In this document: in pieces, positions 34,110 through 42,900 of the stretch
Numbering within the stretch: position 1 is the first letter of the stretch
Layout: the number at the start of each line of letters is the position of its first letter
NCBI GenBank assembly: GCA_945861065.1
Contig: CAMASI010000009.1
Coordinates: 1-64,000, forward strand
From: Klebsiella pneumoniae
GTDB lineage: Bacteria > Myxococcota_A > UBA796 > GCA-2862545
Direction of reading: 5' to 3'
Length of the DNA stretch: 64,000 nucleotides
The notes under the pieces: generated by a model
What the model was told of the DNA's origin: nothing
Database searches by the model: none
The model's input: the letters and a program-made list of their open reading frames with translations, nothing else
Translations under genes and position numbers: made by a program

Positions 34110-36776
34110 ATGGGGATTCTAGTCAAGAGCGAGGCATCAGGACTGACCGCCGCCAAGATGGTTGGCGCAGCAGTCACTGTTGCCGCGTTCTTGGCCTGGG
34201 TGTTCGTGGACCTGACACCGCCCGTGCAGCTCGGCGCCGGCTTGGTACTTGCCGCGGCGGGCATCTGCTCTTTGCAGATGCGTCCTCGGCGCCGCGTCGT
34301 GCTCGCGGTTCTGTCCGTGGCTGTGTCGACCCGGTACATCGTCTGGCGCGCCACGGAGAGCCTTGGGGGTGAAAGCACCGTTGACGCGCTTGCTGCGGGT
34401 CTTCTGTTTGCGGCGGAGCTGTTTGCCTTTGCGAGTTTGCTGGGGGGGTTATTTCAGACGGCGGCCTTCAAGCGAAGACGCCCGATTCCGCTGACGGACA
34501 AGGACCCTGCCAGTCTGCCGACCGTGGACGTGTACATCCCCACCTACAACGAATCCGTGGACGTGGTTCGAGCGACCGCCATTGGCGCAATGGCGATTGA
34601 TTACGCGCGCAAATCGGTATGGATTCTCGACGACGGCAGGCGCGAGTCGATGCGCATTCTCGCGCAGGAACTCGGCTGTGGGTACCTCATTCGTCCGGAC
34701 AACAAGGGGGCGAAGGCCGGGAATCTAAACGCCGCGCTCACGCACACGAGTGGCGAACTGATCGCCATTTTCGATGCTGATCACGTGCCGACCCGCGGCT
34801 TTCTGCAGGCGACGGTGGGCTTCTTCCTGCAGGATCCGAAACTCGCATTGGTGCAGACGCCGCATCATTTCGTGAACGCCGATCCCTTCGAGCGAAACCT
34901 GCACCTGGACGGACGTGTTCCGCCGGAACAACACTTCTTTTATCACACAATCCAGGTCGGAAACGATTTCTGGAACTCGGCTTTCTTTTGTGGCTCCTGC
35001 GCGCTGCTCTCGAGAAAGGCCTTGCTAGAGGTGGGCGGCGTTCCAACGGATACCGTCACCGAAGACGCAGCGTGCTCGTTGCAAATGCACGCCCGTGGAT
35101 GGAACTCGGCCTACCTGGACGTGCCGCTCGCCGCTGGCTTGGCCACCGAAAGCTTCGGGGCGCATGTCATCCAGCGCATGCGCTGGGCTCGGGGAATGGC
35201 CCAGATTTTCCGGCTTCACAATCCGCTATTTCACCCTGGACTTACCTGGCCACAGCGGATCAACTACGCGTGCGCCAGCTGGCACTTCTTCGGCGGCGCC
35301 ATGCGCGTCGTCTTTCTGGTCGCGGCACCCGCCTATTTGATTTTCGACGTTCACCCCGTGTCTGCGGACGTTTGGGAACTCGCCTGCTACGCGGTTCCGC
35401 ACCTCATCCTGATTTGGACCGGCGGTGCAGACGCGCATCGAAACACACGCCATAGTTTCTGGTCGGAGGTGTATGAAATTGCGGTCGCGCCCTACACGGC
35501 CGCCGTGGTCGTCGTGGCGCTGGTAGCGCCCAAGCGGGGCGTGTTCCGCGTCACGGCCAAAGGTGAGGTCAATGACGCACTCACCTATGACCTGTCGATG
35601 GCGTTTCCGGTGCTCGGTTTGTTGGCGATGACCGTGCTCTCTCTTGGGATGATGCCCTCGAAGATGGCGAACAACCCTGGGGAGATTGCGACGATCGCGA
35701 TGGCGTCGTTGTGGTGCGTGTACAACCTGTTCATGCTCGTCGCGGCTGCGACGGTGGCGCTAGAGAGGCCGCAGCGGCGCACGGCACACCGCATCAAACG
35801 GTCCATCCCGCTCACGTTTTCCACGGATGAAGGAACGAGCCGGGGTCGTTCCATAGATTTGAGCCTGACCGGGGGCGCCCTTGAGCTCATCGGCACGCCC
35901 GCTCCAGGACCGATTCGTGTGCATCTCGTCGGAATGCCTGCCAGTCTGGTGCTCCAAGGGGAAATCATTCATTCGCGCGCTACGCCGATGGGTGTCATCG
36001 CCGGCGTACGATGGACGGGTCTGGACACGGAGGCGCACCGTGCATTGGTCTCGGCGATCTACGCGGACACCGACGGTTGGATGGAGGATCGATTTGCGCA
36101 CGATCGGCCCTTTGCGTCCATGCTTTCCGTCGTCGCCGCGCCAATTCGTGCCTTGTTGCGGGGCCCGGCCTGGGGCGCAACGTCGTCGGCGCGCACCGAA
36201 GGCCTCGTTCCTGAGACGCGAAAAGCCGCTTGTTTTGGTTGCGGGGCCATCGCGGGCCACGTGCTAGGCCGCTGCGAACGATGTGGCGAGGTCGTGCCAT
36301 TTCTGACGGCCGAACCCGCGGAGATGCGCTGGGTACGGCCTCCTGAGGGGCGGAAGCGCTTCGTCTACCCGGCCGTACTGACAGGCGCTGGGCTACTCGC
36401 GACGGTGTTGCTGTCTCCGTTGCTCGAACGGGATGGCCATGTTCGCGTGGACTACGTCACGAGAACCGTCCAGCTGCGAGAGGCTGAGGTGGAGATCGCC
36501 GGCTTGGCCGACGAGCTGCGGGCGCGCGCGCAACTCAGCGGCGCGAGTCCGAGTGACTGGACCCTTCGCCTCGCGTCCCTTCGTACGCGTCATGGACTGG
36601 ATGGGGCCCGTGCCCGATGGGCCGATGTGGCAAATGCGGAGCTCCTGCTGCGAAGCGCGACGCTTTCCTTGGACTCGGCCGCCGTAGAACTCGGTGATTC
36701 CGTGCGGCTCGAGGCCCGACTCGGCGGAATTTCGACTACACTGCGCCAAGCGCGCACCAGCCTGGAGGGTGCGTGA
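34110..36776 (+). CDS. Cellulose-synthase-like glycosyltransferase 2 with PilZ and zinc ribbon
   Basis: This 888-residue inner-membrane protein should polymerise and export a beta-linked glycan. Membrane helices 1-4 precede the GT2 core: VYIPTYNESVDVV, VWILDDGRRE, NNAALTHTSG-like KGAKAGNLNAAL, IFDADHVP at about residue 220, TVTEDAACSL at about 317 and the QxxRW motif QRMRW at about 355. More helices follow, then a PilZ domain (about 555-660) with RTAHR and DLSLTGG, the c-di-GMP-binding signature. Unusual is the tail: a four-Cys zinc ribbon (CFGCG...CERCG, about 707-724), a further membrane helix (about 751-772) and a long periplasmic helical, coiled-coil-like end. No bcsB, bcsC or bcsZ lies beside it. 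ATG 34110 follows GAGGGA. Confidence 0.86.
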   Translation: MGILVKSEASGLTAAKMVGAAVTVAAFLAWVFVDLTPPVQLGAGLVLAAAGICSLQMRPRRRVVLAVLSVAVSTRYIVWRATESLGGESTVDALAAGLLFAAELFAFASLLGGLFQTAAFKRRRPIPLTDKDPASLPTVDVYIPTYNESVDVVRATAIGAMAIDYARKSVWILDDGRRESMRILAQELGCGYLIRPDNKGAKAGNLNAALTHTSGELIAIFDADHVPTRGFLQATVGFFLQDPKLALVQTPHHFVNADPFERNLHLDGRVPPEQHFFYHTIQVGNDFWNSAFFCGSCALLSRKALLEVGGVPTDTVTEDAACSLQMHARGWNSAYLDVPLAAGLATESFGAHVIQRMRWARGMAQIFRLHNPLFHPGLTWPQRINYACASWHFFGGAMRVVFLVAAPAYLIFDVHPVSADVWELACYAVPHLILIWTGGADAHRNTRHSFWSEVYEIAVAPYTAAVVVVALVAPKRGVFRVTAKGEVNDALTYDLSMAFPVLGLLAMTVLSLGMMPSKMANNPGEIATIAMASLWCVYNLFMLVAAATVALERPQRRTAHRIKRSIPLTFSTDEGTSRGRSIDLSLTGGALELIGTPAPGPIRVHLVGMPASLVLQGEIIHSRATPMGVIAGVRWTGLDTEAHRALVSAIYADTDGWMEDRFAHDRPFASMLSVVAAPIRALLRGPAWGATSSARTEGLVPETRKAACFGCGAIAGHVLGRCERCGEVVPFLTAEPAEMRWVRPPEGRKRFVYPAVLTGAGLLATVLLSPLLERDGHVRVDYVTRTVQLREAEVEIAGLADELRARAQLSGASPSDWTLRLASLRTRHGLDGARARWADVANAELLLRSATLSLDSAAVELGDSVRLEARLGGISTTLRQARTSLEGA

Positions 36777-37654
36777 GGCCCCATTTTTACCCCCACATGA
36801 CTGTTTACGCCCTATTCTGCTCGTTTTCCGCGATCGCCTCACCGGCGGGCGCAGCGTCGAATCCCGCTGTGTCGGGTCCCGTCGCTGCGGCCGATAGCCC
36901 TGTCCCCGAAACGGGCGTGACCTCGCTCGGGTTCGGAACGGAGTTGCACGCAAAGAACGACCTGCTCTTGCAAGGTGTTCACGCGATTGCGGCCCAGGGC
37001 GCCGGCATGAACATGATGATCAACCAGATGCCCCAAGAGGTTTTCGACTGCGAATTCCGCGGCAACAACGCCTCCGACCGCGGCGCAGGCCTCATGCTGA
37101 AGAAGAATCCTTTCACGGTTACGATTCGCCACACTTGGATGGAAGGGAATATTGCGAAATATGGCGCGGGGATTTACGCACACTCGCCCGTTGTGATGGA
37201 AAATAGCGTGGTCATCGACAATACGGCAACGACGGGCGGTGGCGGCATTTACGCGCGCGAGTTCGGCGGGACCCTTTCGAATCTCGTCCTGGACGGGAAC
37301 TCATCGCCGTCGGGTGCCGGGCTCAAGTTCGACGCGTGGGCGGGAACGGCGCGGAATCTGTCGATCACGAGCAACCTCGACGGGAAAGGCGTGCACGCAG
37401 TGGGCGTCCTGCCCGTGTCGTTCAAGTACAACGACGTGTGGAACAACCTCGGTGGCAATTACAATACCACGATGGGCGACCGCACCGGAATCGACGGCAA
37501 TATCAAAGTCGATCCGTTGTACGTCTCGTTGACCGACTTCCATTTGTTGGGCGGGAGTCCGCTGATCAATGCGGGTGACCCAACCTTGCTCGACGCGAAT
37601 GGCACAGTGTCGGATATTGGTGCGTACGGCGGGCCGCAGGGGTCAGGCTGGTGA
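36773..37654 (+). CDS. Secreted right-handed beta-helix protein
   Basis: This 293-residue exported protein has a signal peptide (about residues 1-28, ending SPAGAA). Repeated short strands of the type FRGNNASDRGAGLML, MEGNIAKYGAGIYAH and VIDNTATTGGGGIYA follow, as in polymorphic-outer-membrane-protein or pectate-lyase-like beta-helices. The end, HLLGGSPLINAGDP...SDIGAYGGP, is the common choice-of-anchor ending of such helices. It overlaps the glycosyltransferase gene by GTGA, so it may modify, cleave or bind the exported glycan. No catalytic residues could be assigned. Confidence 0.78.
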   Translation: MRPHFYPHMTVYALFCSFSAIASPAGAASNPAVSGPVAAADSPVPETGVTSLGFGTELHAKNDLLLQGVHAIAAQGAGMNMMINQMPQEVFDCEFRGNNASDRGAGLMLKKNPFTVTIRHTWMEGNIAKYGAGIYAHSPVVMENSVVIDNTATTGGGGIYAREFGGTLSNLVLDGNSSPSGAGLKFDAWAGTARNLSITSNLDGKGVHAVGVLPVSFKYNDVWNNLGGNYNTTMGDRTGIDGNIKVDPLYVSLTDFHLLGGSPLINAGDPTLLDANGTVSDIGAYGGPQGSGW

Positions 37655-37998
37655 AAAGCGATCTGTTCGCGCTTCACGCGGTAGTCGACATGGGCGCCGC
37701 CTTCTGAAAACGTGATTTTCTCGACGAGGCGGTCCAGCGCTTCTCGGCGTTCGTCGAGGGGGCGGTTGCTCCACGCCTCCAACACCGCAGCGCGGAACTT
37801 CGCCGGGTCCATCCGTTCGGGGGTCGGTACCGCCTTGCGCTCCGAGAGGTTGGCGAGGCGCAATGTGAGGAACTCCCGGCGAGTGATAAGCGGGGCGTCG
37901 ATCGCCTTGGCGTCCTCGGCAATGAGGATGTCATCGGCAACCTGGAGGCCGACGCGAACGCCTTCGCCTGCCCACACTGCGAAACTCGGATGGTCCAC
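37650..37998 (-). pseudogene. Possible serine-recombinase C-terminal remnant
   Basis: A minus-strand open stretch encodes a segment ending RPLDERREALDRLVEKI and HVDYRVK, preceded by LITRREFLTLRLANLSERKA. This pattern resembles the coiled end of large serine recombinases. Start, catalytic Ser domain and zinc ribbon are missing, and the reading frame fuses into the antisense of the beta-helix gene. I judge it a decayed fragment. Confidence is low because no search was possible. Confidence 0.35.
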
Positions 37999-38106
37999 GC
38001 CGTCGTGCAGGGTGTGTGTGCGACGTCCCGAGTCCTCGCGAGCCTAGCCAGACCGTCGCGCCAACCACGTCTCGTAAGGGCAAGAGGACCACCTCCTGCG
38101 CCCTGA
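37960..38106 (+). pseudogene. Possible IS91-type transposase C-terminal remnant
   Basis: On the plus strand a frame ending at TGA 38104-38106 reads FACPHCETRMVHAVVQGVC, then ATSRVLASLARP and a tail ARGPPPAP. IS91/IS801-like transposases end in a CPxCGGRM zinc knuckle, an xxIxxILxxLGLP helix and a Pro-rich tail, so this looks like the last 48 residues of one. It overlaps the recombinase-like scrap on the other strand, and no upstream catalytic part is present. Confidence 0.35.
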
Positions 38107-38213
38107 CGCCGCCCTTGGGGCCCTACACCGCGTGGCAACGCCGGGTGCGCCCTGCGCGTTCGTGCGCCCGCACGCACGCACAGATGCGACACAGCGCCGC
38201 TGTCAGCATGGCA

Positions 38214-38310
38214 AGCAAGCCTGGGGAAAAGGGCTTACCGATCACCGGCGTGCCGTTGCTAGCAAGCCTCGGGGAAAAGGGTGGACCGGTCACCGGCATG
38301 CCGGTGAACG
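38214..38310. repeat. Two tandem imperfect repeats of about 47 bp
   Basis: Copy 1 (38214-38260) starts AGCAAGCCTGGGGAAAAGGG and copy 2 (38261 on) starts AGCAAGCCTCGGGGAAAAGG. Both continue with ACCGATCACCGGCGTGCCG or ACCGGTCACCGGCATGCCG. They differ by one base insertion and a few substitutions. Confidence 0.75.
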
Positions 38311-38326
38311 AGGTCGCCCGGTGACC
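38290..38326. repeat. Competing perfect palindromes
   Basis: TCACCGGCATGCCGGTGA at 38290-38307 is an 18-base perfect palindrome. GGTCACCGG (38288-38296) can instead pair with CCGGTGACC (38318-38326). The two folds exclude each other, as in switch-like or attenuator structures, but no adjacent gene start makes regulation evident. Confidence 0.65.
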
Positions 38327-38386
38327 ATCGTCGCGAGCGAAGTCGATTCGCCCGCCGGACGAGAAGCGGGGTGCAACGTGAGGAAA

Positions 38387-38405
38387 GCCGTACCCATGGT
38401 ACGGC
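38387..38405. repeat. Perfect 8-bp hairpin
   Basis: GCCGTACC at 38387-38394 pairs with GGTACGGC at 38398-38405 around a CAT loop. It lies inside the segment bounded by the inverted repeats, followed by a GGGG/CCCC-rich hairpin-prone stretch. Confidence 0.65.
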
Positions 38406-38485
38406 GACCGATCGTGGGGTCCCCGCGACGAAGTCCCGCGGGATGAAGCGACAAGCGCAGCAGATGGGCATTTCCCCGAGGCTTG

Positions 38486-39120
38486 CTAGGCCAGCAATCG
38501 GTCCACAAGATGGTCGCGAAACGCGAGGAGGTCGCTCGAATCGTAGCCATCGGCCTTGGCGAGCGCGCCCACATTCAGCGTTCGAAGCACCCAGGCCAAG
38601 TCGGGTGGCGAAAAGCCCCCATCCTTTCTGCTGACCAGGCCGAGCGCGGCCACGAGGTCCTCGCCCGCGTCGACGAGTACCTTCACGTCGACCAGAACGC
38701 GGATCTCCCAACGAGAGTAGAGCGCACAGAGCTTGTTCACCAGGAGTTCTGCGCGGCAGTCCACCAGAATTTCGGTCGTGCCGAGCACGTGGCGTTCCGG
38801 GGGGAACACGTTCGGTACCGACTCGGCCACGAGGTCCACCAGGACCACGTCGCCATCCAACTCCACCCGGATTCGGCAAAAGGCAGGCGCCAGCTGAAGG
38901 AAATCGACGGACATTCCCAGTGCCCGCACGCCGCGATGGCGCCCTCGGGGAGGCGCCCGAGCGCATCGAGTCCGTGAAAGAAGAGGTCTAGTTCTTTTGT
39001 GCGTCTATGCGCAAAGTGGAAACCGGCGAGCGCGCTCCCGCCCGTGAGGGTCCAACGGGGCACCAGGCCGGCGAGCGCTATCAGCACGCGCGACTGCGGT
39101 TCCGACAGGCTACCCGGCAC
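38486..39120 (-). pseudogene. AbiEii-type nucleotidyltransferase toxin gene, frameshifted
   Basis: Read right to left, GTG 39120 gives LSEPQSRVLIALAG, WTLTGGSALAGFHFAHRRTKELDLFF and LPEGAIAA; the TGGxALxxFH...RxTxDLDLF core is the nucleotidyltransferase motif of AbiEii/AbiGii toxins. At about 38929 the frame shifts. The new frame continues RALGMSVDFLQLAPAF, VVLVDLVAE, EILVDCRAELLVNKLCALYSR, RKDGGFSPPDLAWVLR and ends FRDHLVDRLLA. Adding one base restores AALRALGMSVDF. Just upstream, another frame ends NRRAFWDWLLPELERRAG at TAG 39110-39112; it may be the tail of a partner gene or a further lost N-terminus. The gene diverges from the Phd/VapC pair. Confidence 0.68.
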
Positions 39121-39228
39121 GCCGCTCGAGCTCCGGAAGCAGCCAGTCCCAGAACGCCCGCCGATTGCCGAGGTAGGGTCGCACGCGGCGAACCGCCCAT
39201 CCCAGGGCCTGTAGTTGACGGGGTGGAC

Positions 39229-39504
39229 ATGCCTGACTACCATGTGGTCATGATCTCCGTAGGCACCGCTGACCTCAAGGCCCACCTGAGCGAGCATCTC
39301 CAAGCCGTCCGCCGTGGCGAGACCATCGTTGTGCTCGACCGCCGAAAGCCCATTGCTCGGATCGTTCCCGTTGGCGCCGCTGGGCTCGAGCTCGTGATCC
39401 GCCCGGCGCTCGGCGCCCTCCAGGACGTTCCGCTTCTTGGACCCAGCCGGTCGGCTGTCGACGTCCTGGAACAACTTCGCGCGGAGCGCGCGGAGCGCTT
39501 GTGA
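39229..39504 (+). CDS. Phd/YefM-type antitoxin
   Basis: This 91-residue protein has the Phd/VapB pattern near the N-terminus: ISVGTADLKAHLSEHLQAVRRGETIVVLDRRKPIARIVP, a DNA-binding fold that represses its own operon. A C-terminal tail (about residues 55-91) should wrap the toxin. ATG 39229 (GGGG just upstream) or ATG 39250 are possible starts; the long open frame upstream lies antisense to the AbiEii-like gene. It overlaps the toxin gene by 4 bp (GTGA). Confidence 0.85.
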   Translation: MPDYHVVMISVGTADLKAHLSEHLQAVRRGETIVVLDRRKPIARIVPVGAAGLELVIRPALGALQDVPLLGPSRSAVDVLEQLRAERAERL

Positions 39505-39917
39505 TCGCGTACGTCGACGCTTCCGTTCTCCTTCGGGTCGTCCTGTCCCAGCCCGATCGCTTGCCCGAGTGGTCCACGATCCAGCAGGCCGTCACGAGCG
39601 CGCTCACGGAGGTCGAATGCCTGCGCACGCTCGATCGACGCCTTCGACAGGGGCTTCTCGATCCAGAGGACCTGGCGGATCGCCGTGGGCTGGTACTTCG
39701 GCTCCTGGAGCGTATGGACCGCGTAGACGTGTCCCCCGCCGTGCTTCGCAGGGCCGCGGATCCGTTTCCAACACCGCTAGGGACGCTCGATGCCATCCAT
39801 CTCGCAACGGCGGTCCTGTGGCGCGAGGGGCGCTCCCAGGCGCCCGTGGTCGTTACGCACGATGGGCAACTCGCAACAGCCGCTCGTGCGACGGGTTTCG
39901 CGACTGCGGGGGCGTGA
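39501..39917 (+). CDS. VapC-type PIN-domain toxin
   Basis: This 138-residue ribonuclease has the PIN acidic residues in order: YVDASVLLR (Asp), ALTEVECLRTL (Glu), LDAIHLATAVLW (Asp) and VVTHDGQLATAA (Asp). Family members cut tRNA or rRNA when freed from antitoxin. GTG 39501 overlaps the antitoxin stop, the normal type II arrangement. It is intact, unlike the adjacent AbiEii-like gene. Confidence 0.88.
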   Translation: MIAYVDASVLLRVVLSQPDRLPEWSTIQQAVTSALTEVECLRTLDRRLRQGLLDPEDLADRRGLVLRLLERMDRVDVSPAVLRRAADPFPTPLGTLDAIHLATAVLWREGRSQAPVVVTHDGQLATAARATGFATAGA

Positions 39918-39966
39918 GTCTCGTAGTTGGGTGTCCGAAAACGCCGGGAGTCTGCTAGCATGAGCC

Positions 39967-42900
39967 ATGCTCGGCTTCTTGCTCCTGGCTACGACCCCAG
40001 CTGCCGCCCAGGACATCATGGTTTGCTACGCGGACCTTTACCAATGGGACGTGGAGGCGCACCTCTTGGCCTCCGGCATGTTCACCAAGGTGACCATGAC
40101 CGATTGCCGATTCACCACCCCCACCCTCGCCACGATGCTGACCTACGACGGCATCCTCGTGTATTCGAACTACGCGTTCTCGAACGCCACGACGCTCGGC
40201 GATCGGCTTGCGGACTACGTGGACGTGGGGGGCGGCGTGGTGCACGCTGCCTTTTCCAACGTTTTCGGCGGCACGCTTGAGGGTCGCTGGAACACCGGCA
40301 ACTACAAGGCCTTCTCGTACGGCAACAACACCTCCGGAACATTGCGCTCCATCGTCCCGATCGATGCGCTGCATCCCATCCTGGCGGGAATCTGGAAGCC
40401 GGTCGTTACCTTCAATGGCGGTTCCTCGACGTACCACGGCACGCCCTGCACCAAGACCGCGGGTGCCACGCTCGTAGCCAATTGGTCCGACGGGTCTGCG
40501 CTGGTGTCGGAACACGTGCCGAGCGGCGTCGGCGCGGTCGTCGGCCTCAACTTCTTTCCGGCGTCATCGGTAGCGCGCGGCGACTTCTGGACCGATTCGA
40601 CCGATGGCGAGGCCCTGCTCGTCAACAGCTTGCTGTGGGTCACCGACGTAGACAAGGACCTCGACGGGTTTTCGGTCGGCGGCGGTGGCGATTGCGACGA
40701 CTTGGACCCTACCATCAACCCGGACGCGGCCGAGGACTGCTCGGATACCCTGGACAACGACTGCGATGCCACGATCGACTGCGCAGACCTCGACTGTGTC
40801 GGCCTGTCCGCCTGCGACGAGGTCTGCGATGACGGTACCGACGAAGATTTCGATGGGCTGATCGATTGCGATGACCCCGACTGCATCACCGATTTCGCCT
40901 GCATCGAACATTGCGACGATGGGCTGGACGACGACTACGACGGCCTGATCGACTGCGCTGACCCGGATTGTATCGGCGACCCGAACTGCGTCGAAGTGTG
41001 CGGCGACGGGCTTGACAACGACTTTGACGGCCTGAAGGACTGCGCCGACGGAGATTGTTTCGGGGATCCCGCGTGCGTGGAAGACTGCGACAATGGCATC
41101 GACGACGACTTTGATGGCCACAAAGACTGCGCGGACGCCGATTGCGCTGGCGACCCCTTCTGCGCCGAGGTTTGCGACGACGGGTTCGACAACGACCTAG
41201 ATGGACAGACCGACTGCACCGATTCGGACTGCTGGGAAGAAGCCTTCTGTTGCGACGACGATCTGGACGGCTTCCTCGACAGTGAGGGTAGCTGTGGCGG
41301 CGCCGATTGTGACGACCACGCCTTTGATGTGGGCGACCTCGACGGCGACCTCGTGCCCAACACGTGCGACAACTGCTTGTCCACCGTCAACCTCGATCAG
41401 GCCGACAGCGATGGCGACGGCGCGGGCAATGTGTGCGACGCCTGCCCCGGCTTCGACGATGAGTTGGACCTCGAAGGGGACAACATTCCAGATGGATGCG
41501 ACAACTGCCCGGAGGTGACCAACCCGGCGCAAGCCGACGGCGATCTGGACGGTGCTGGCGACGTGTGCGACCTTTGCCCCGGTATCGATGACGGAATCGA
41601 CGACGATGGCGACGCAGCCCCCGATGGGTGCGACAACTGTTTCGACCTGTTCAATCCAGGCCAGGAGGACGACGACGGCGACGGCTTCGGCGACGATTGC
41701 GACACGTGTGCAGGTTTCCCAGACAGTGAGGATCTGGACGCCGACCTCGTCGCCGACGGCTGCGACACCTGCCCGCTCGACTTCGACCCGCTCCAAGAGG
41801 ACGAAGACGCCGACACGGTCGGTGACTTTTGCGACAACTGCCCGGGCGAAGACGACCGAATTGATGCCGATGGCGACTCGTTCCCCGACGCGTGCGACAA
41901 CTGCCCCTTCGCCAGCAACCCGCTGCAGAAGGACACCGATCTGGACGGCGTCGGCAACAACTGCGATGCCTGCCCTGGGTTTGACGATGCCGACGACGCG
42001 GATGTGGACTTGGTGCCCGACGGCTGCGATCTGTGCCCCTTGGTCGCCGATCCGGACCAGTTTGACACCGATCTGGACGGCGCGGGCGACGCTTGCGACG
42101 TGTGCGAGGGCGGAGACGACTTTATCGACGGCGATGTCGATACGGTTCCCGATGCCTGCGACAACTGCGAAGACGACGTCAACGAGGACCAGTCCGACGC
42201 AGACGGCGACGGTTTCGGCGACGTGTGCGACAGCTGCGCGGAGGGCGACGACACGGTCGATTCCGACGACGACGACATCGCCGACGCCTGCGACAACTGC
42301 CCCGTCAACCGCAACCCCAGCCAGAAGGACGACGACGTAGACACTGTCGGCAATGCCTGCGATGTGTGTGAAGGCGGCGACGACTTGCTGGACGTCGATA
42401 CCGATCTGGTGCCCGATGCCTGCGACCTGTGCCCGGACGTGGCCGACGACCAGACCGACACCGACTTCGACGCAGTCGGCGACGCCTGCGATCTGTGCCC
42501 CGGCGAGGACGATGGCGACGACGTCGACGGAGACTTAGCGCCGGACGCTTGCGATGTGTGCCCGGACCACTTCGACCCCGACCAACTCGATGCCGACTTC
42601 GACACCATTGGCGACGTGTGCGACAGTTGTGAAGGTCAGGACGACACGCTGGACGCCGATGCCGATGATGTGCCTGACGGCTGCGACGGGTGTGACGATG
42701 TGCCCGATCCGGACCAGGCCGATCTGGACGTGGACGCCGTGGGCGACGCCTGCGACAACTGCCCGCTCGACGTCAATCTGGACCAGGCCGACGCCGACGG
42801 CGACGTGGTGGGCGACGTGTGCGATCTCTGCGATGGCGGCGATGACCGGCTCGATGTGGACGCGGACCTTGTCCCCGATGCTTGCGACAACTGCCCGTTG

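Larger units (their letters stand above)
38107..38485. other. Gene-free, strongly structured spacer
   Basis: No credible gene lies in these 380 bp. They hold a tandem repeat of about 47 bp, a 19-bp perfect inverted repeat pair and several perfect palindromes, listed separately. A small non-coding RNA or the body of a non-autonomous mobile element are possible. No promoter or terminator is clear. Confidence 0.6.
38259..38489. repeat. 231-bp segment bounded by 19-bp perfect inverted repeats
   Basis: CTAGCAAGCCTCGGGGAAA at 38259-38277 is the exact reverse complement of bases 38471-38489. The right arm contains the stop codon of the AbiEii-like gene (38486-38488). The arms begin with CTAG, and no target-site duplication was seen outside them. 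The layout fits a miniature inverted-repeat element or a long-range RNA stem. Confidence 0.7.

Noticed and set aside
38132-38446. Open frame of 104 codons on the plus strand
   Set aside because: It runs through the tandem and inverted repeats, is basic and low in complexity, and lacks a ribosome site.
38371-38450. Possible group II intron domain V-like structure
   Set aside because: The hairpin GCCGTACC/GGTACGGC recalls domain V stems, but the conserved AGC triad, the bulge and an intron-encoded reverse transcriptase are absent.
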